DNA of 64,000 nucleotides from CAZUXE01 sp964624585 (GTDB lineage Bacteria; Hydrothermota; Tepidihabitantia; B3-TA06), in NCBI GenBank assembly GCA_964624585.1, contig CAZUXE010000003.1:33792-97791 (forward strand). The letters run 5' to 3'. Shown one piece after another: positions 50,622 through 60,042 of this stretch. Position numbers and translations under genes: made by a program. Position 1 is the stretch's first letter. Every line of letters starts with the position of its first letter. The notes below the pieces were generated by a model. It was not told the origin of the DNA, did not search any database, and was given only the letters and a program-made list of their open reading frames with translations.

Positions 50622-53600
50622 ATGTGTTCAAAAGCAAGGTCAAAAAATAAGTTGGAGTACCCAACAATCGGTATTGATGCCGGAGCTGCCTATGTGAAGA
50701 TTGCCGTTCTTAGTTCAGGAGAAGTAGATGATATCATATATACACCTCATAAAAGTGACCCACTCAAGGTAATAGAAGATTTTCTTACCCGCTCATTTTC
50801 TGATAAAAAATATCTCGCAGCTATTACAGGATACTATTCTGGTATTATTTCGCAATCTTTACAAATTAAAGAACTAGACCAAATTCAAACTCTGTTGGCC
50901 TATTTAAATCGGTTTTCACCGGACGCAGAATATGCCCTAAATGTTGGGGCCAAGGGTTCACGTCTTATTGAGTTAAAAAACGGTAAGTTCAAGAATTTTT
51001 CTCAAAATTCCTTATGTGCGGCAGGTACAGGTTCCTTTCTAGATCAGCAGATGAATCGATTAGGCTTAAATTATAGTGATTTGGAAAATTATCCTTTTGT
51101 TCCCAATCCTCCCAGAATAGCCGCCCGATGCTCTGTTTTCGCAAAAACAGACCTAATTCACCGACAGCAGGAAGGCTACTCCAAGCCTGAAATGTGGAAC
51201 GGCCTGTGTCGGGGAATGACCGCTACTTTGGTTCAAACCCTGCTGAGAGGAAGGGAACTTGATGGCAAGAAGGTTCTAACCGGAGGCATTGCCTTAAATA
51301 AATGGGTAGTTGAGTGGTTGAAAAGGGATTTAGGAAATTTAGAGTTACCGCCTCACGCGCACATGGCTTCAGCAATTGGAACTGCCATCTTGGCTGCCGA
51401 TAATTCCACTAAACAGCAGATTTCAATTACAAAAGTTACGGAAAATGATACCGAAGCTCCAAGTAGACCTGAACTTAAACTTGAAAAGTCGAACTATCCC
51501 TCATTTGCTCTTCTTGATGAATGGATAGATACTCAAGGTACTGAAGTTCGGGTGAACAAAAAAGCGAATTCAGGCAATTTTTCCCTTGGACTTGATATTG
51601 GCTCAACCTCAACAAAGGCGGTATTGCTTGATGAACAAGGCGATATTGTAGCTGATTTTTACCGTAAAACCTCAGGTGATCCAATAGCTGCAACAACAGC
51701 ATTATTTACAGCTATTGGGGATTTTTCCGCCAAATATCATCTCCAAGCAAAAATAACATCTGCCGGCACTACAGGTTCGGGAAGAAAAATGGTGGGACTA
51801 ATTATAGGTGCAGACGCCATTGTAAATGAAATAACCTGTCATGCAAGAGGGGCGCTTAAGCTTGACCCTGAAATTCAAACCATCTTTGAAATAGGCGGAC
51901 AGGATTCCAAATATATCCGACTTGAAGGTGGCAATATAGTGGAATCTAACCTCAATTATATCTGCGCCGCTGGAACAGGCTCATTTGTAGAGGAACAGGC
52001 TGCAAGACTAGGTATCAAGCTTTCTCAGTCAGGCCCATCTTCTCTTGGTAAGTTCGCTCCATACACTTCTGACAGATGCACTGTTTTTATGGAAGAAGAT
52101 GTTGAACGTCTGTTAAGTAAAGGCTTTAGCAAAGAAGAGGTAATGGCTGCCGTACTTTATTCGGTTGTTCAAAATTATCTTACTAAGGTAGTTGAAAGCC
52201 GTTCTATAAAACCTAAAATTGCCTTTCAAGGAGCTACCGCACGAAATATTGGCTTGGTTGCCGCTTTTGAGCAATATTTGGGTGAAGAGATAGTTGTTTC
52301 GCCGCACTGCCATGTCCTTGGAGCGTACGGTGCAGCACTCATAGCCGCAGAACAGGTAGGGAAGAAAAGTAAATTCCGTGGGCTTGATTTAAGAAAAAGA
52401 AAAATACAGTTGATTGAAGAAGAGTGTTCCTATTGCAATAACCATTGTACTATAACCTATGCTGATGTAGAAGGCCTAAGTGAGCGACCTTCGTGGGGAT
52501 ACATGTGCGGCAAAGAACCTGGGGAACACCGCAAGCGTAAGGAAAAGAATTATCGGCTTTTTGAACAGCGTCAAGCCTTTCTCAACGAAGGCGATCAGTC
52601 AATGTATACTAAAAAAGTTGGCATTCCAATGGTACTGGGTTTCTATACCTATTTACCGTTTTGGAAGGGTTTCTTTAACCATCTCGGATACAAGGTTGTT
52701 ACTTCAGGGATAACTACTGAGGAAACAATTCAGAAAGGCGGTAAGCTTGCATCTGCAGATTTCTGCCTTCCAGTTAAAGTTGCCTACGGTCATATGGCAA
52801 AACTACTTGATATCAACCCTGATTACATTCTTCTTCCACACATGCTTATAATGGATACAGACGACTACTACTCTCACGTATGTCCTTACGGACAAATGTT
52901 TCCTGCCTTGCTTCAATCTATTCCCGGAATTGAAGTTGATAAAATACTTTCTCCCATACTGGATTCAACATGGGCTGAGAAGGAAAATATCAAAGAGTTG
53001 AACAAAGCTATAGGTAAAAAACTGGGTATTCCTCCGGTTGAAATAAAGCAAGCTTGGGAAGCGGGTTGGAAGCGGCAAGATAACTTCAAGAAGAACTGCA
53101 TTAAGGCTGGGGAAAAGGCTCTGGCTGAATTGTCGGAAAACGCAATTGTGCTTTTGGGCAGACCTTACAGTTTGTATGATACAAGAATTTCATCAAGCCT
53201 TGCCCGCCAGATAGCCGCCAATCTTAAAATGCTGGTTATTCCACCGGAATTCATTCCTCCCGATAGTTCAATCAACTGGCAGGAACATCGAATGTTTTGG
53301 GACTATGGGCAAAAGATTCTCAACGCCTTAAAATATGCCTCCAAACATCCTAAGCTTTTCCCTGTTTACATAACTCATTTTGCCTGCGGTCCTGATTCTT
53401 GCATAATTACTATGGCCGAGGAGGTAATGAAATCGAAACCTTATATGATTCTTGAAGTAGATGAACACTCTTCATCTACAGGTTATACCACAAGAATTGA
53501 AGCCTTTGCAGAATCTATACGTTCCTACAAGTCTTCAGCAGAAGTTTCTTTTGCTCTTCCCGTATGGAAAAAGAATATACCTTCATATCTAAAACGTAAA

Positions 53601-54734
53601 GTATGGGTACCGCTTATGCACCCTGCCGGTTCACGTTTTTTTGCATCGGTATTCCGTCGTCACGGAATAGATGCTCAGGCGCTTGAAGAAACCGACCGTG
53701 AAGCGCTCAATATAGGTAAGGCCCTTACTCTTGGCAAGGAGTGTATACCTGCCGTGGTAACCATTGGTTCATTTGTAAAAAAACTCAGGGAGGACTCCCT
53801 TGAACCAGCAGCTCAGGCCTTCTTTATGCCTTCCTCCGATGGTCCATGCCGCTTTGGTCAATACGTAAATCTTCACCGCATAATTCTTGACCGTGAAGGA
53901 TATAAAGATGTAGCCATAATAAACCCATCTTCCTACAACTCGTATGCTGGATTAACCCAGCAGATACGTCTTGATTTATGGCAAGCTACATTGTATTCCG
54001 ATTTTCTTGTCAAATTAAGATGTAAGGTGAAGCCATATGAAAAAAATCAGGGTGAAACAACAGAACTTTTCCTTAAGTCAATTAAACAAATGGAGCAAGC
54101 AATTGAGGCAGGCAATCACCAAAAACAGTTTACCAGAATAGTTAACGCTTTCGCATCAATCCCTCGCACAAATTCACTAAAAAAACCATTAGTTGGAATA
54201 GTTGGTGAAATCTATGTACGCTGCGATCCTTTTTCCAATGAAGGTTTAATTGACTACATTGAATCATTAGGTGCTGAGGTATGGCTTTCACCTGCTTCGG
54301 AATTCCTACTGTACTCAACCTACTCTCAAAATCTAAGGGCAAAAAGACAAAAAGATACGCTTAGCCTTATCTCAGGTAAGGCAACTGCGTGGATAACTGC
54401 TAGTGCAGAACATAGGCTTCAAAAAACAGTTCGTAATCTCCTTCACGACCGCATTGAACCCTCTATTGCCGAAATACATAAAAAAACCGAACCCTACCTT
54501 CCTTTTGAATGTGGCACTGAATCGGTACTAACCCTTGGTAGAGCGATAATTTTTGCAGAGCAAGGAGCATCTATTGTAGTCAATGTTTCTCCCTTTACCT
54601 GTATGCCGGGTACGGTAACTGCGGCCTTGTTTGAACAAATTCAAACCGAGTTGGGCATTCCAATAGTCAATATGTTCTACGACGGCGAAGAGGGAACCAA
54701 TGAACGACTTGGTGTTTACCTAAGAAACCTGTAG
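50622..54734 (+). CDS. Fused two-domain activase plus 2-hydroxyacyl-CoA dehydratase-type protein
   Basis: 1370 aa. Seen: ASKHA/BcrAD-BadFG ATPase domain 1 (about 10-265: GIDAGAAYVKIAV, SLCAAGTGSF, AARCSVFAKT), domain 2 (about 320-585: LGLDIGSTSTKAVLL, GGQDSKYI, YICAAGTGSF, DRCTVFMEED), a Cys cluster ECSYCNNHC (about 605), a DUF2229 region (VLGFYTYLPFWKGFFNHLGY) and a dehydratase-like C-terminus (THFACGPDSC, DGPCRFGQY). Known: two-Cys activases hold a [4Fe-4S] cluster between subunits and drive ATP-dependent one-electron reduction of dehydratases. Here both activase halves sit in one chain with the acceptor. The substrate is unknown. No Shine-Dalgarno. Confidence 0.9.
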   Translation: MCSKARSKNKLEYPTIGIDAGAAYVKIAVLSSGEVDDIIYTPHKSDPLKVIEDFLTRSFSDKKYLAAITGYYSGIISQSLQIKELDQIQTLLAYLNRFSPDAEYALNVGAKGSRLIELKNGKFKNFSQNSLCAAGTGSFLDQQMNRLGLNYSDLENYPFVPNPPRIAARCSVFAKTDLIHRQQEGYSKPEMWNGLCRGMTATLVQTLLRGRELDGKKVLTGGIALNKWVVEWLKRDLGNLELPPHAHMASAIGTAILAADNSTKQQISITKVTENDTEAPSRPELKLEKSNYPSFALLDEWIDTQGTEVRVNKKANSGNFSLGLDIGSTSTKAVLLDEQGDIVADFYRKTSGDPIAATTALFTAIGDFSAKYHLQAKITSAGTTGSGRKMVGLIIGADAIVNEITCHARGALKLDPEIQTIFEIGGQDSKYIRLEGGNIVESNLNYICAAGTGSFVEEQAARLGIKLSQSGPSSLGKFAPYTSDRCTVFMEEDVERLLSKGFSKEEVMAAVLYSVVQNYLTKVVESRSIKPKIAFQGATARNIGLVAAFEQYLGEEIVVSPHCHVLGAYGAALIAAEQVGKKSKFRGLDLRKRKIQLIEEECSYCNNHCTITYADVEGLSERPSWGYMCGKEPGEHRKRKEKNYRLFEQRQAFLNEGDQSMYTKKVGIPMVLGFYTYLPFWKGFFNHLGYKVVTSGITTEETIQKGGKLASADFCLPVKVAYGHMAKLLDINPDYILLPHMLIMDTDDYYSHVCPYGQMFPALLQSIPGIEVDKILSPILDSTWAEKENIKELNKAIGKKLGIPPVEIKQAWEAGWKRQDNFKKNCIKAGEKALAELSENAIVLLGRPYSLYDTRISSSLARQIAANLKMLVIPPEFIPPDSSINWQEHRMFWDYGQKILNALKYASKHPKLFPVYITHFACGPDSCIITMAEEVMKSKPYMILEVDEHSSSTGYTTRIEAFAESIRSYKSSAEVSFALPVWKKNIPSYLKRKVWVPLMHPAGSRFFASVFRRHGIDAQALEETDREALNIGKALTLGKECIPAVVTIGSFVKKLREDSLEPAAQAFFMPSSDGPCRFGQYVNLHRIILDREGYKDVAIINPSSYNSYAGLTQQIRLDLWQATLYSDFLVKLRCKVKPYEKNQGETTELFLKSIKQMEQAIEAGNHQKQFTRIVNAFASIPRTNSLKKPLVGIVGEIYVRCDPFSNEGLIDYIESLGAEVWLSPASEFLLYSTYSQNLRAKRQKDTLSLISGKATAWITASAEHRLQKTVRNLLHDRIEPSIAEIHKKTEPYLPFECGTESVLTLGRAIIFAEQGASIVVNVSPFTCMPGTVTAALFEQIQTELGIPIVNMFYDGEEGTNERLGVYLRNL

Positions 54735-54987
54735 GTTAGGCCAGTGCGTCAATTACAGAAAGACCTCTTAAGTTAGCATAGTCTATAAAAAAACTATCAA
54801 CCTATCCGCTAGGTGAGATAGAGACAAGATAAATCCTCTTCGTAGTAATGAATACCTTATTCAAAAATCTATTCCTGACCAAGTTTGGCAGTATTACCAA
54901 AGTTGCTACTAGGTATCCGCTAGGGAATAATTGTAGCTATAGGATATCGAACAGCATTCCCTTTATAATTCATGGAAAATATAGGCT

Positions 54988-57054
54988 CTAACGTACAAGA
55001 TTGTAGGTTGATTTAGCCACCTCGGCTAAAAATCTTGATGGCAGGGTCATAAACGACTCCCACGACGATACATAGGAAGGGAGTGTCAGATATAAACGTT
55101 GCTTTGCGCGAGTACAGGCTACATAAAACAGGCGACGCTCTTCATCAAGTTGCTCAATATCACGCATGGCTCTTGAGGAAGGAAACATTCCGTCCAAAAG
55201 ATGTGGCACAAATACTGTATCCCACTCAAGCCCTTTAGCTGAATGCACTGTAGAGAGCGTTACAGGGTTACCTTCAATGCTACCAGTTGCCGGTACGGTT
55301 GAGTTCTTAAATTTATCTGAAGGTGGGTCAAGGGCAAAGTCTGATAAAAATTGTTCCAGACTATTATAGCGTTCGGCAAGATTGGCAAGTACGTCTATAT
55401 CCATAAGTCGATTCTCATAATCGCTTTCGGCCTCCATCAAAAGAGGAGTGTAGTAATCCTTGATAAGCTCAATCTTTGCTTCAATAGATAGACTTTCATC
55501 TGCTGCCCTGCTAAGCATTTTCCCTAATTCCTGAAGATGCTCACCGTATTTTCTGTTCTTAAATTTACTGAAGTCAGTACCTCCGACAGTTTTTGCATGT
55601 TGAAAAATCTTTGCCGCCGATACCTTACCTACACCTTCCAAAAGATTAAGCACTCGTACCCAGGCTACTGCATCGCCAAAATTCAGCAAAATCCTTAAAT
55701 ACGCCAGAATATCCTTTACGTGACGGCGTTCTACAAACTTAATTCCTCCATATACTACATAGGGAATATTAGCTTTTAGAAGCTCTGCCTGAATAAAGTT
55801 ACCGTGAAAACTTGCTCTGTATAACACAGCAATTTCTTTGCGCGATACACCTTTTGATGTAAGATTTTCTATTTCATCCTTTATGAATTTTGCTTCTTCT
55901 TCCTGAGTAAAAAACTGATGTACCGTGGGACGTTGATGGTGCGATTTTACCGCGAAGAGTTTCTTTTTGTAACCAAAAGTGGCCTTTTCGATTACGGAAT
56001 TGGTAAATGACAGAATTTCCGTTGATGACCTGTAGTTTTGCTCAATCTTTATGAACTTACAATCCGGATAGGTTTCAGGAAAGCTGAGGATGTTTTCAAA
56101 ATTAGCTCCGCGAAAAGAGTAGATTGACTGCGAATCATCCCCCACGACCATAACATTACGGTGCTTTTCAGCCAATAAATCTACAATGTCCTTTTGAGCG
56201 GTATTGGTATCCTGATACTCGTCAACCATTATGTAGCGGTAACGACTCTGCAGTCTTGAACGGAATTCGTCGTTTTCCTTCAATTTTATTCTCAGCTCAC
56301 CCATTAAGTCGTCAAAATCTAATACATTATTTTCCCGCTTGTAGTCTTTGTAGCCTTTAGCGATATTTATTATGTCGGGAACAAACTCAATAAGCTCATC
56401 GTATTCTCTGCTTACCACTTCGGCAATAGGTAACTCACAGTTGCGTGCCTTAGATATTATGGTTTGGACTTTCGATTTACGCGGGAAAGCACGTTTCCTT
56501 TTCTTTAACGCCAGAGAGCGGCGTATCGTACCCATAATATCTGCAGCATCACCGGTATCTATAATTGTAAAATTAGAGGCTATGCCCAAAAGCTTACCGT
56601 ACCTTCGCAACATATTATTTGAAAAAGAATGAAAAGTGCCACCAGTGATTTTCTGCGCCCTATTATCAGCCAGCAAATTGGCAGCCCTGGAAAGCATTTC
56701 ACCTGCAGCCTTACGAGTAAAAGTTAGAAGCAAAATATGCTCCGGCGCTACGCCTTTCTCAAGCATATACGCTACACGATATATTATCGTACGGGTTTTT
56801 CCGCTACCTGCTCCAGCAATAACCAATATTGGACCATTGAGCGTGGTTACCGCAGCGAACTGAGAAAGATTCAACTCGTTCCGATAGTCTATTTTCAAAT
56901 TCTCCGCATAATCGTCATCTACAGGAAATTCAGGCGCATTCTGTTCTATCTCTGCAGTTATTTTTTTTATCCTGTCAAGCTTATCAAAAAACCCTCGGCC
57001 AGCCTTAGGCTGTTCATAACTCGTTGGATCAAGGTTCAATAAATCATCTATCAT
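54988..57054 (-). CDS. UvrD/PcrA-family DNA helicase
   Basis: 688 aa. Seen: the Q-motif/Walker A region LNLSQFAAVTTLNGPILVIAGAGSGKTRTI, LLLTFTRKAAGEML, GGTFHSFSNNMLRRYG, MVDEYQDTNTAQ, VGDDSQSIYSFRGA, QNYRSS, TVHSAKGLEWDTVFV and EERRLFYVACTRAKQRL. Known: superfamily 1A 3'-5' helicase in repair and replication-conflict resolution. It lacks nuclease or RecB extensions. The -10 box lies 8 bases before ATG and no ribosome site is seen: probably leaderless. The 250-base spacer on its 3' side contains two short TATCCGCTAGG copies and nothing else recognised. Confidence 0.93.
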   Translation of the reverse strand: MIDDLLNLDPTSYEQPKAGRGFFDKLDRIKKITAEIEQNAPEFPVDDDYAENLKIDYRNELNLSQFAAVTTLNGPILVIAGAGSGKTRTIIYRVAYMLEKGVAPEHILLLTFTRKAAGEMLSRAANLLADNRAQKITGGTFHSFSNNMLRRYGKLLGIASNFTIIDTGDAADIMGTIRRSLALKKRKRAFPRKSKVQTIISKARNCELPIAEVVSREYDELIEFVPDIINIAKGYKDYKRENNVLDFDDLMGELRIKLKENDEFRSRLQSRYRYIMVDEYQDTNTAQKDIVDLLAEKHRNVMVVGDDSQSIYSFRGANFENILSFPETYPDCKFIKIEQNYRSSTEILSFTNSVIEKATFGYKKKLFAVKSHHQRPTVHQFFTQEEEAKFIKDEIENLTSKGVSRKEIAVLYRASFHGNFIQAELLKANIPYVVYGGIKFVERRHVKDILAYLRILLNFGDAVAWVRVLNLLEGVGKVSAAKIFQHAKTVGGTDFSKFKNRKYGEHLQELGKMLSRAADESLSIEAKIELIKDYYTPLLMEAESDYENRLMDIDVLANLAERYNSLEQFLSDFALDPPSDKFKNSTVPATGSIEGNPVTLSTVHSAKGLEWDTVFVPHLLDGMFPSSRAMRDIEQLDEERRLFYVACTRAKQRLYLTLPSYVSSWESFMTLPSRFLAEVAKSTYNLVR

Positions 57055-57062
57055 AAAGGCCG

Positions 57063-57090
57063 ATGATAGGTATTGTTAGCCTGATGTCAA
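57063..57090 (-). promoter_or_regulatory. Promoter of UvrD-family helicase gene (leaderless)
   Basis: Minus strand TTGACA (57090-57085), 16 bases, TATCAT (57068-57063), 8 bases to ATG. Confidence 0.78.
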
Positions 57091-57207
57091 CAATACCGAC
57101 TTTTAGCTAAAAGATATCGTCAATTCACGAATATCTTTTAGAGTCTTAACATCGCAACTGCCTGTTCCATTATGTAATTGAAATAACTTTATTACTCAGG
57201 AGGAATT

Positions 57208-57231
57208 GTGACAAAAAAGAAGCGCCGGATT
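57208..57231 (+). CDS. Start of an unknown gene, cut by the scaffold gap
   Basis: A strong AGGAGG (57198-57203) is followed 4 bases later by GTG and seven codons reading TKKKRRI into the N block. The product cannot be identified. A short open stretch after the gap (57332 to a TAG about 33 bases on) may or may not be its end. Confidence 0.55.
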
Positions 57232-57331
57232 NNNNNNNNNNNNNNNNNNNNNNNNNNNNNNNNNNNNNNNNNNNNNNNNNNNNNNNNNNNNNNNNNNNNN
57301 NNNNNNNNNNNNNNNNNNNNNNNNNNNNNNN
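57232..57331. other. Scaffold gap (100 N)
   Basis: Exactly 100 N, probably of unknown true length; it interrupts the small gene starting at 57208. Confidence 0.98.
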
Positions 57332-57427
57332 AAAACTAGAAAGAAATTCTCAAATCTTTGGATAGCTCCTACCGCAATGTGAAACGAACTTTTCTATCAT
57401 ATGAAACGTATCTTAATCAACTTAGAC

Positions 57428-57457
57428 TTGACAAAATTTGATTCAACCGTACATTAT
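57428..57457 (+). promoter_or_regulatory. Probable promoter of sortase-domain protein gene (leaderless)
   Basis: TTGACA (57428-57433), 18 bases, CATTAT (57452-57457), 5 bases to ATG. The -10 is weaker than in neighbours; overlapping TATA words make its exact position uncertain. Confidence 0.5.
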
Positions 57458-57462
57458 ATAGT

Positions 57463-60042
57463 ATGGTGAGCATTTTTGTCTTATTAGGACTTATTACAGT
57501 CCCCCAGCCGCAAGACTGGGAAACCAGCGGTCCCCACGGTGGCCTAGTTCAGGCACTAACTTTAGACGGGGCAGGTATACCGCTTGTATACACCTATCAG
57601 GGACTCTTTCGAAGGCAAGGAACCGAATGGCAGAAATTGGGAAATAATCCTATTCCGTTTGCAGATAATTGGGTAAATAAAATAGCTTTTATTCGCGGCA
57701 AGCTTTGGGCCTGCACCCAAGGAGCCGGCCTATGGATATTTGACGAATCTCATCCAAACTGGAAACAAGCTTCAGGTATTGGAAGCGCAAGAACCGTAAC
57801 CGCTATCGATTCATCAAAAAATGAGATAGTCGTAGCCACGCGCAATGATTTATGGGTTTCAAGAAGAGAAGGCGCCAGCTTTATTCCTTTCCCCAACTGG
57901 GATTATCCGAATTATCTGATAGCTGATTTAGATATCAGTGAAAACGGAATTATGGTTGTAGGTGTATGGGATAGTCAAAATCACGTGAACAAGATAGTAG
58001 TTCGAATATCAGCTGTACTTCGTTATGAATATACACTTCCAACATGGGCCAACTCCGCTAAAATTACCGCCGTGCAATGGCAAAGCGGCCTGGGATTATT
58101 AGTGCATATTGGCACTGAAGCGGGCGCTCTAAACGTTGCAGGAGTAACAATAAATCACCCTATTTGGTCTAGTTCCTATACCCTTGCAGGGCCTGTAGTA
58201 GATTTTTACGTAAGTTCTGCAAATAACATATTCACGGCTCTAACTGGAAGAGGAATTTTTAAGTCTACAAACTTAGGGCAATCGTGGATACCTCATAGCA
58301 ACGGTTTAGTATCAAAATACACATACGATATTACCGGTACAGATGAAGCTAATATGTGGACTGCAACCACCGATGGCCTTTACCGAGGTAAAGGAACTGA
58401 AAATAATTGGGTATTGGAACCTGATATGCCTGCACAGATATTTATGGATATGACAGTAAATCCTAATAATTATAAGCAAGTTTTTACTACACCTTTGGGT
58501 AGCGGAGTTGCATTCAGCAGCGACGCTGCGCAAAACTGGAATAAAACCGGTATTGATAATATACCAGCGACAACATGTATTGACGGAGCTTTTAAGGATA
58601 CTGAATACATAGTTTACGCAGGGGATTTGAGGGGAATACTGGCCTGTACAAAAAATAACGGCAACCAATGGGATATTCATGATTTACGAAAAAACACCCT
58701 AGTGAACGCAAAAGAACCCGTTTTTGTAACCGCCAACACTCATAACGGTGATACTGCATGGTGGATTAATAGAGCTTCAACTAATCCAAAGGAATATTAC
58801 ATAATTCAAACTACAAATCTCTTGAATAACATTAAAACACTTGGCAGTATAGGAACTGATAAGGTACTTGATTTCTGCTATTTACCAACAGATTCCAGTC
58901 TTTATTGGATTACAGAAAACGGAAATACTTATCGTTTGAATAAACCGGCAGAAGGATTCGCTCCAAAAGACGCAGCCGACGAAGGATTACCGATTGGCGC
59001 AAAAATCAGAAAGATTGTACCGTTAAAGGGAGGTTTAATTTGTCTAACATCCAGCAACTATATCTACTTTTCAGATAATGGGGCTGAGAGCTGGTCAAGG
59101 GTTTCCAACATAGAAAATGTGGCAAACATTACAGCCAGTAATAAATCCGCAACTTTTATGATGGCCGTGGCAACAGGCGACTCTGAACAAAATCACAGGG
59201 TTTTTTGCACCAATGACAGCGCGGTTACATGGAAAGAACTTGATGGAACCGTTCCCGGACAAATTCAGGCTTGCGGTTTGGGCTTAACAGATACATTTGC
59301 TCAATGCTACGTTGCAACGCCCGAAGGCGTTTTCTATCAGGGATTAGATATCCGTGAACCTTCAGGCGAAGATACTGTTAATTTTACTGTAGACTACAAA
59401 ACAAAAATTTCTCAGGGCGATACATTCAAGCTAACCGTTACTTCTAATAAACTTATGAATGAAATACAGCTCAGGCTACATGGCGGAGAGCTTGAAGGGG
59501 CCGCTCCCGATTACGTTTGGCCAAAGGACACGAATGATTACGACTCCCTTGTTGCACAATACTATAATACAAACCAATGGCCTTTAGGGAATTATGAGCT
59601 CACCGTTGAAGGCTCCTACAAAGGTAACTCCTACGATACAACCCTTGCTTTTGAAGTTACCAAAAAAGCTGACTCAACAGTATTAGTTGATCCTGAGAAG
59701 GTTTTCTTAGTGCCGAATCCGGCTGTCCAACAACAAACCGTTCGCTTGTATTATGACCTAAGCTATGACGCCAGGGTTAGCGTTGAGATATTTAATGCCA
59801 GAGGGCGCCAAATTTGGTATAATGAAGAAAATAACGGGGAACCGGTAAGCGCAGGACTTAAAAATTCGGTACAGATAGATATCTCTGGACTAGGAGCGGA
59901 TATTTACTTTTTCCGTCTGGTAGTACAGGTAGAAACAGATCCCAACAATGCCGCCTATAATAAGGCCTTTGCAGATCTTCCTGAAGACTCAAGGCCACCT
60001 TCCTTTGTAGAAATCAATAAACCATTTGTGGTAGCACGATGA
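57463..60042 (+). CDS. Secreted propeller protein with T9SS-like C-terminal sorting domain
   Basis: 859 aa. Seen: N-terminus MVSIFVLLGLITVPQPQDWE (signal-like), then BNR/sialidase-type propeller repeats (GIFKSTNLGQSWIPHS, VAFSSDAAQNWNKTG, YFSDNGAESWSRVS), an Ig-like segment (about 640-760) and a C-terminal domain FLVPNPAVQQQTVRLYYDL...VSVEIFNARGRQIWY...SGLGADIYFFRLV. Known: the 'PNP...GR...GLGAxIYFFRL' layout is typical of type IX secretion C-terminal domains. About 40 extra residues after it are unusual. The start overlaps the promoter and has no ribosome site. The stop overlaps the next gene, a PorV-like protein, by 4 bases, suggesting a cargo-shuttle pair (inference). Confidence 0.82.
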   Translation: MVSIFVLLGLITVPQPQDWETSGPHGGLVQALTLDGAGIPLVYTYQGLFRRQGTEWQKLGNNPIPFADNWVNKIAFIRGKLWACTQGAGLWIFDESHPNWKQASGIGSARTVTAIDSSKNEIVVATRNDLWVSRREGASFIPFPNWDYPNYLIADLDISENGIMVVGVWDSQNHVNKIVVRISAVLRYEYTLPTWANSAKITAVQWQSGLGLLVHIGTEAGALNVAGVTINHPIWSSSYTLAGPVVDFYVSSANNIFTALTGRGIFKSTNLGQSWIPHSNGLVSKYTYDITGTDEANMWTATTDGLYRGKGTENNWVLEPDMPAQIFMDMTVNPNNYKQVFTTPLGSGVAFSSDAAQNWNKTGIDNIPATTCIDGAFKDTEYIVYAGDLRGILACTKNNGNQWDIHDLRKNTLVNAKEPVFVTANTHNGDTAWWINRASTNPKEYYIIQTTNLLNNIKTLGSIGTDKVLDFCYLPTDSSLYWITENGNTYRLNKPAEGFAPKDAADEGLPIGAKIRKIVPLKGGLICLTSSNYIYFSDNGAESWSRVSNIENVANITASNKSATFMMAVATGDSEQNHRVFCTNDSAVTWKELDGTVPGQIQACGLGLTDTFAQCYVATPEGVFYQGLDIREPSGEDTVNFTVDYKTKISQGDTFKLTVTSNKLMNEIQLRLHGGELEGAAPDYVWPKDTNDYDSLVAQYYNTNQWPLGNYELTVEGSYKGNSYDTTLAFEVTKKADSTVLVDPEKVFLVPNPAVQQQTVRLYYDLSYDARVSVEIFNARGRQIWYNEENNGEPVSAGLKNSVQIDISGLGADIYFFRLVVQVETDPNNAAYNKAFADLPEDSRPPSFVEINKPFVVAR

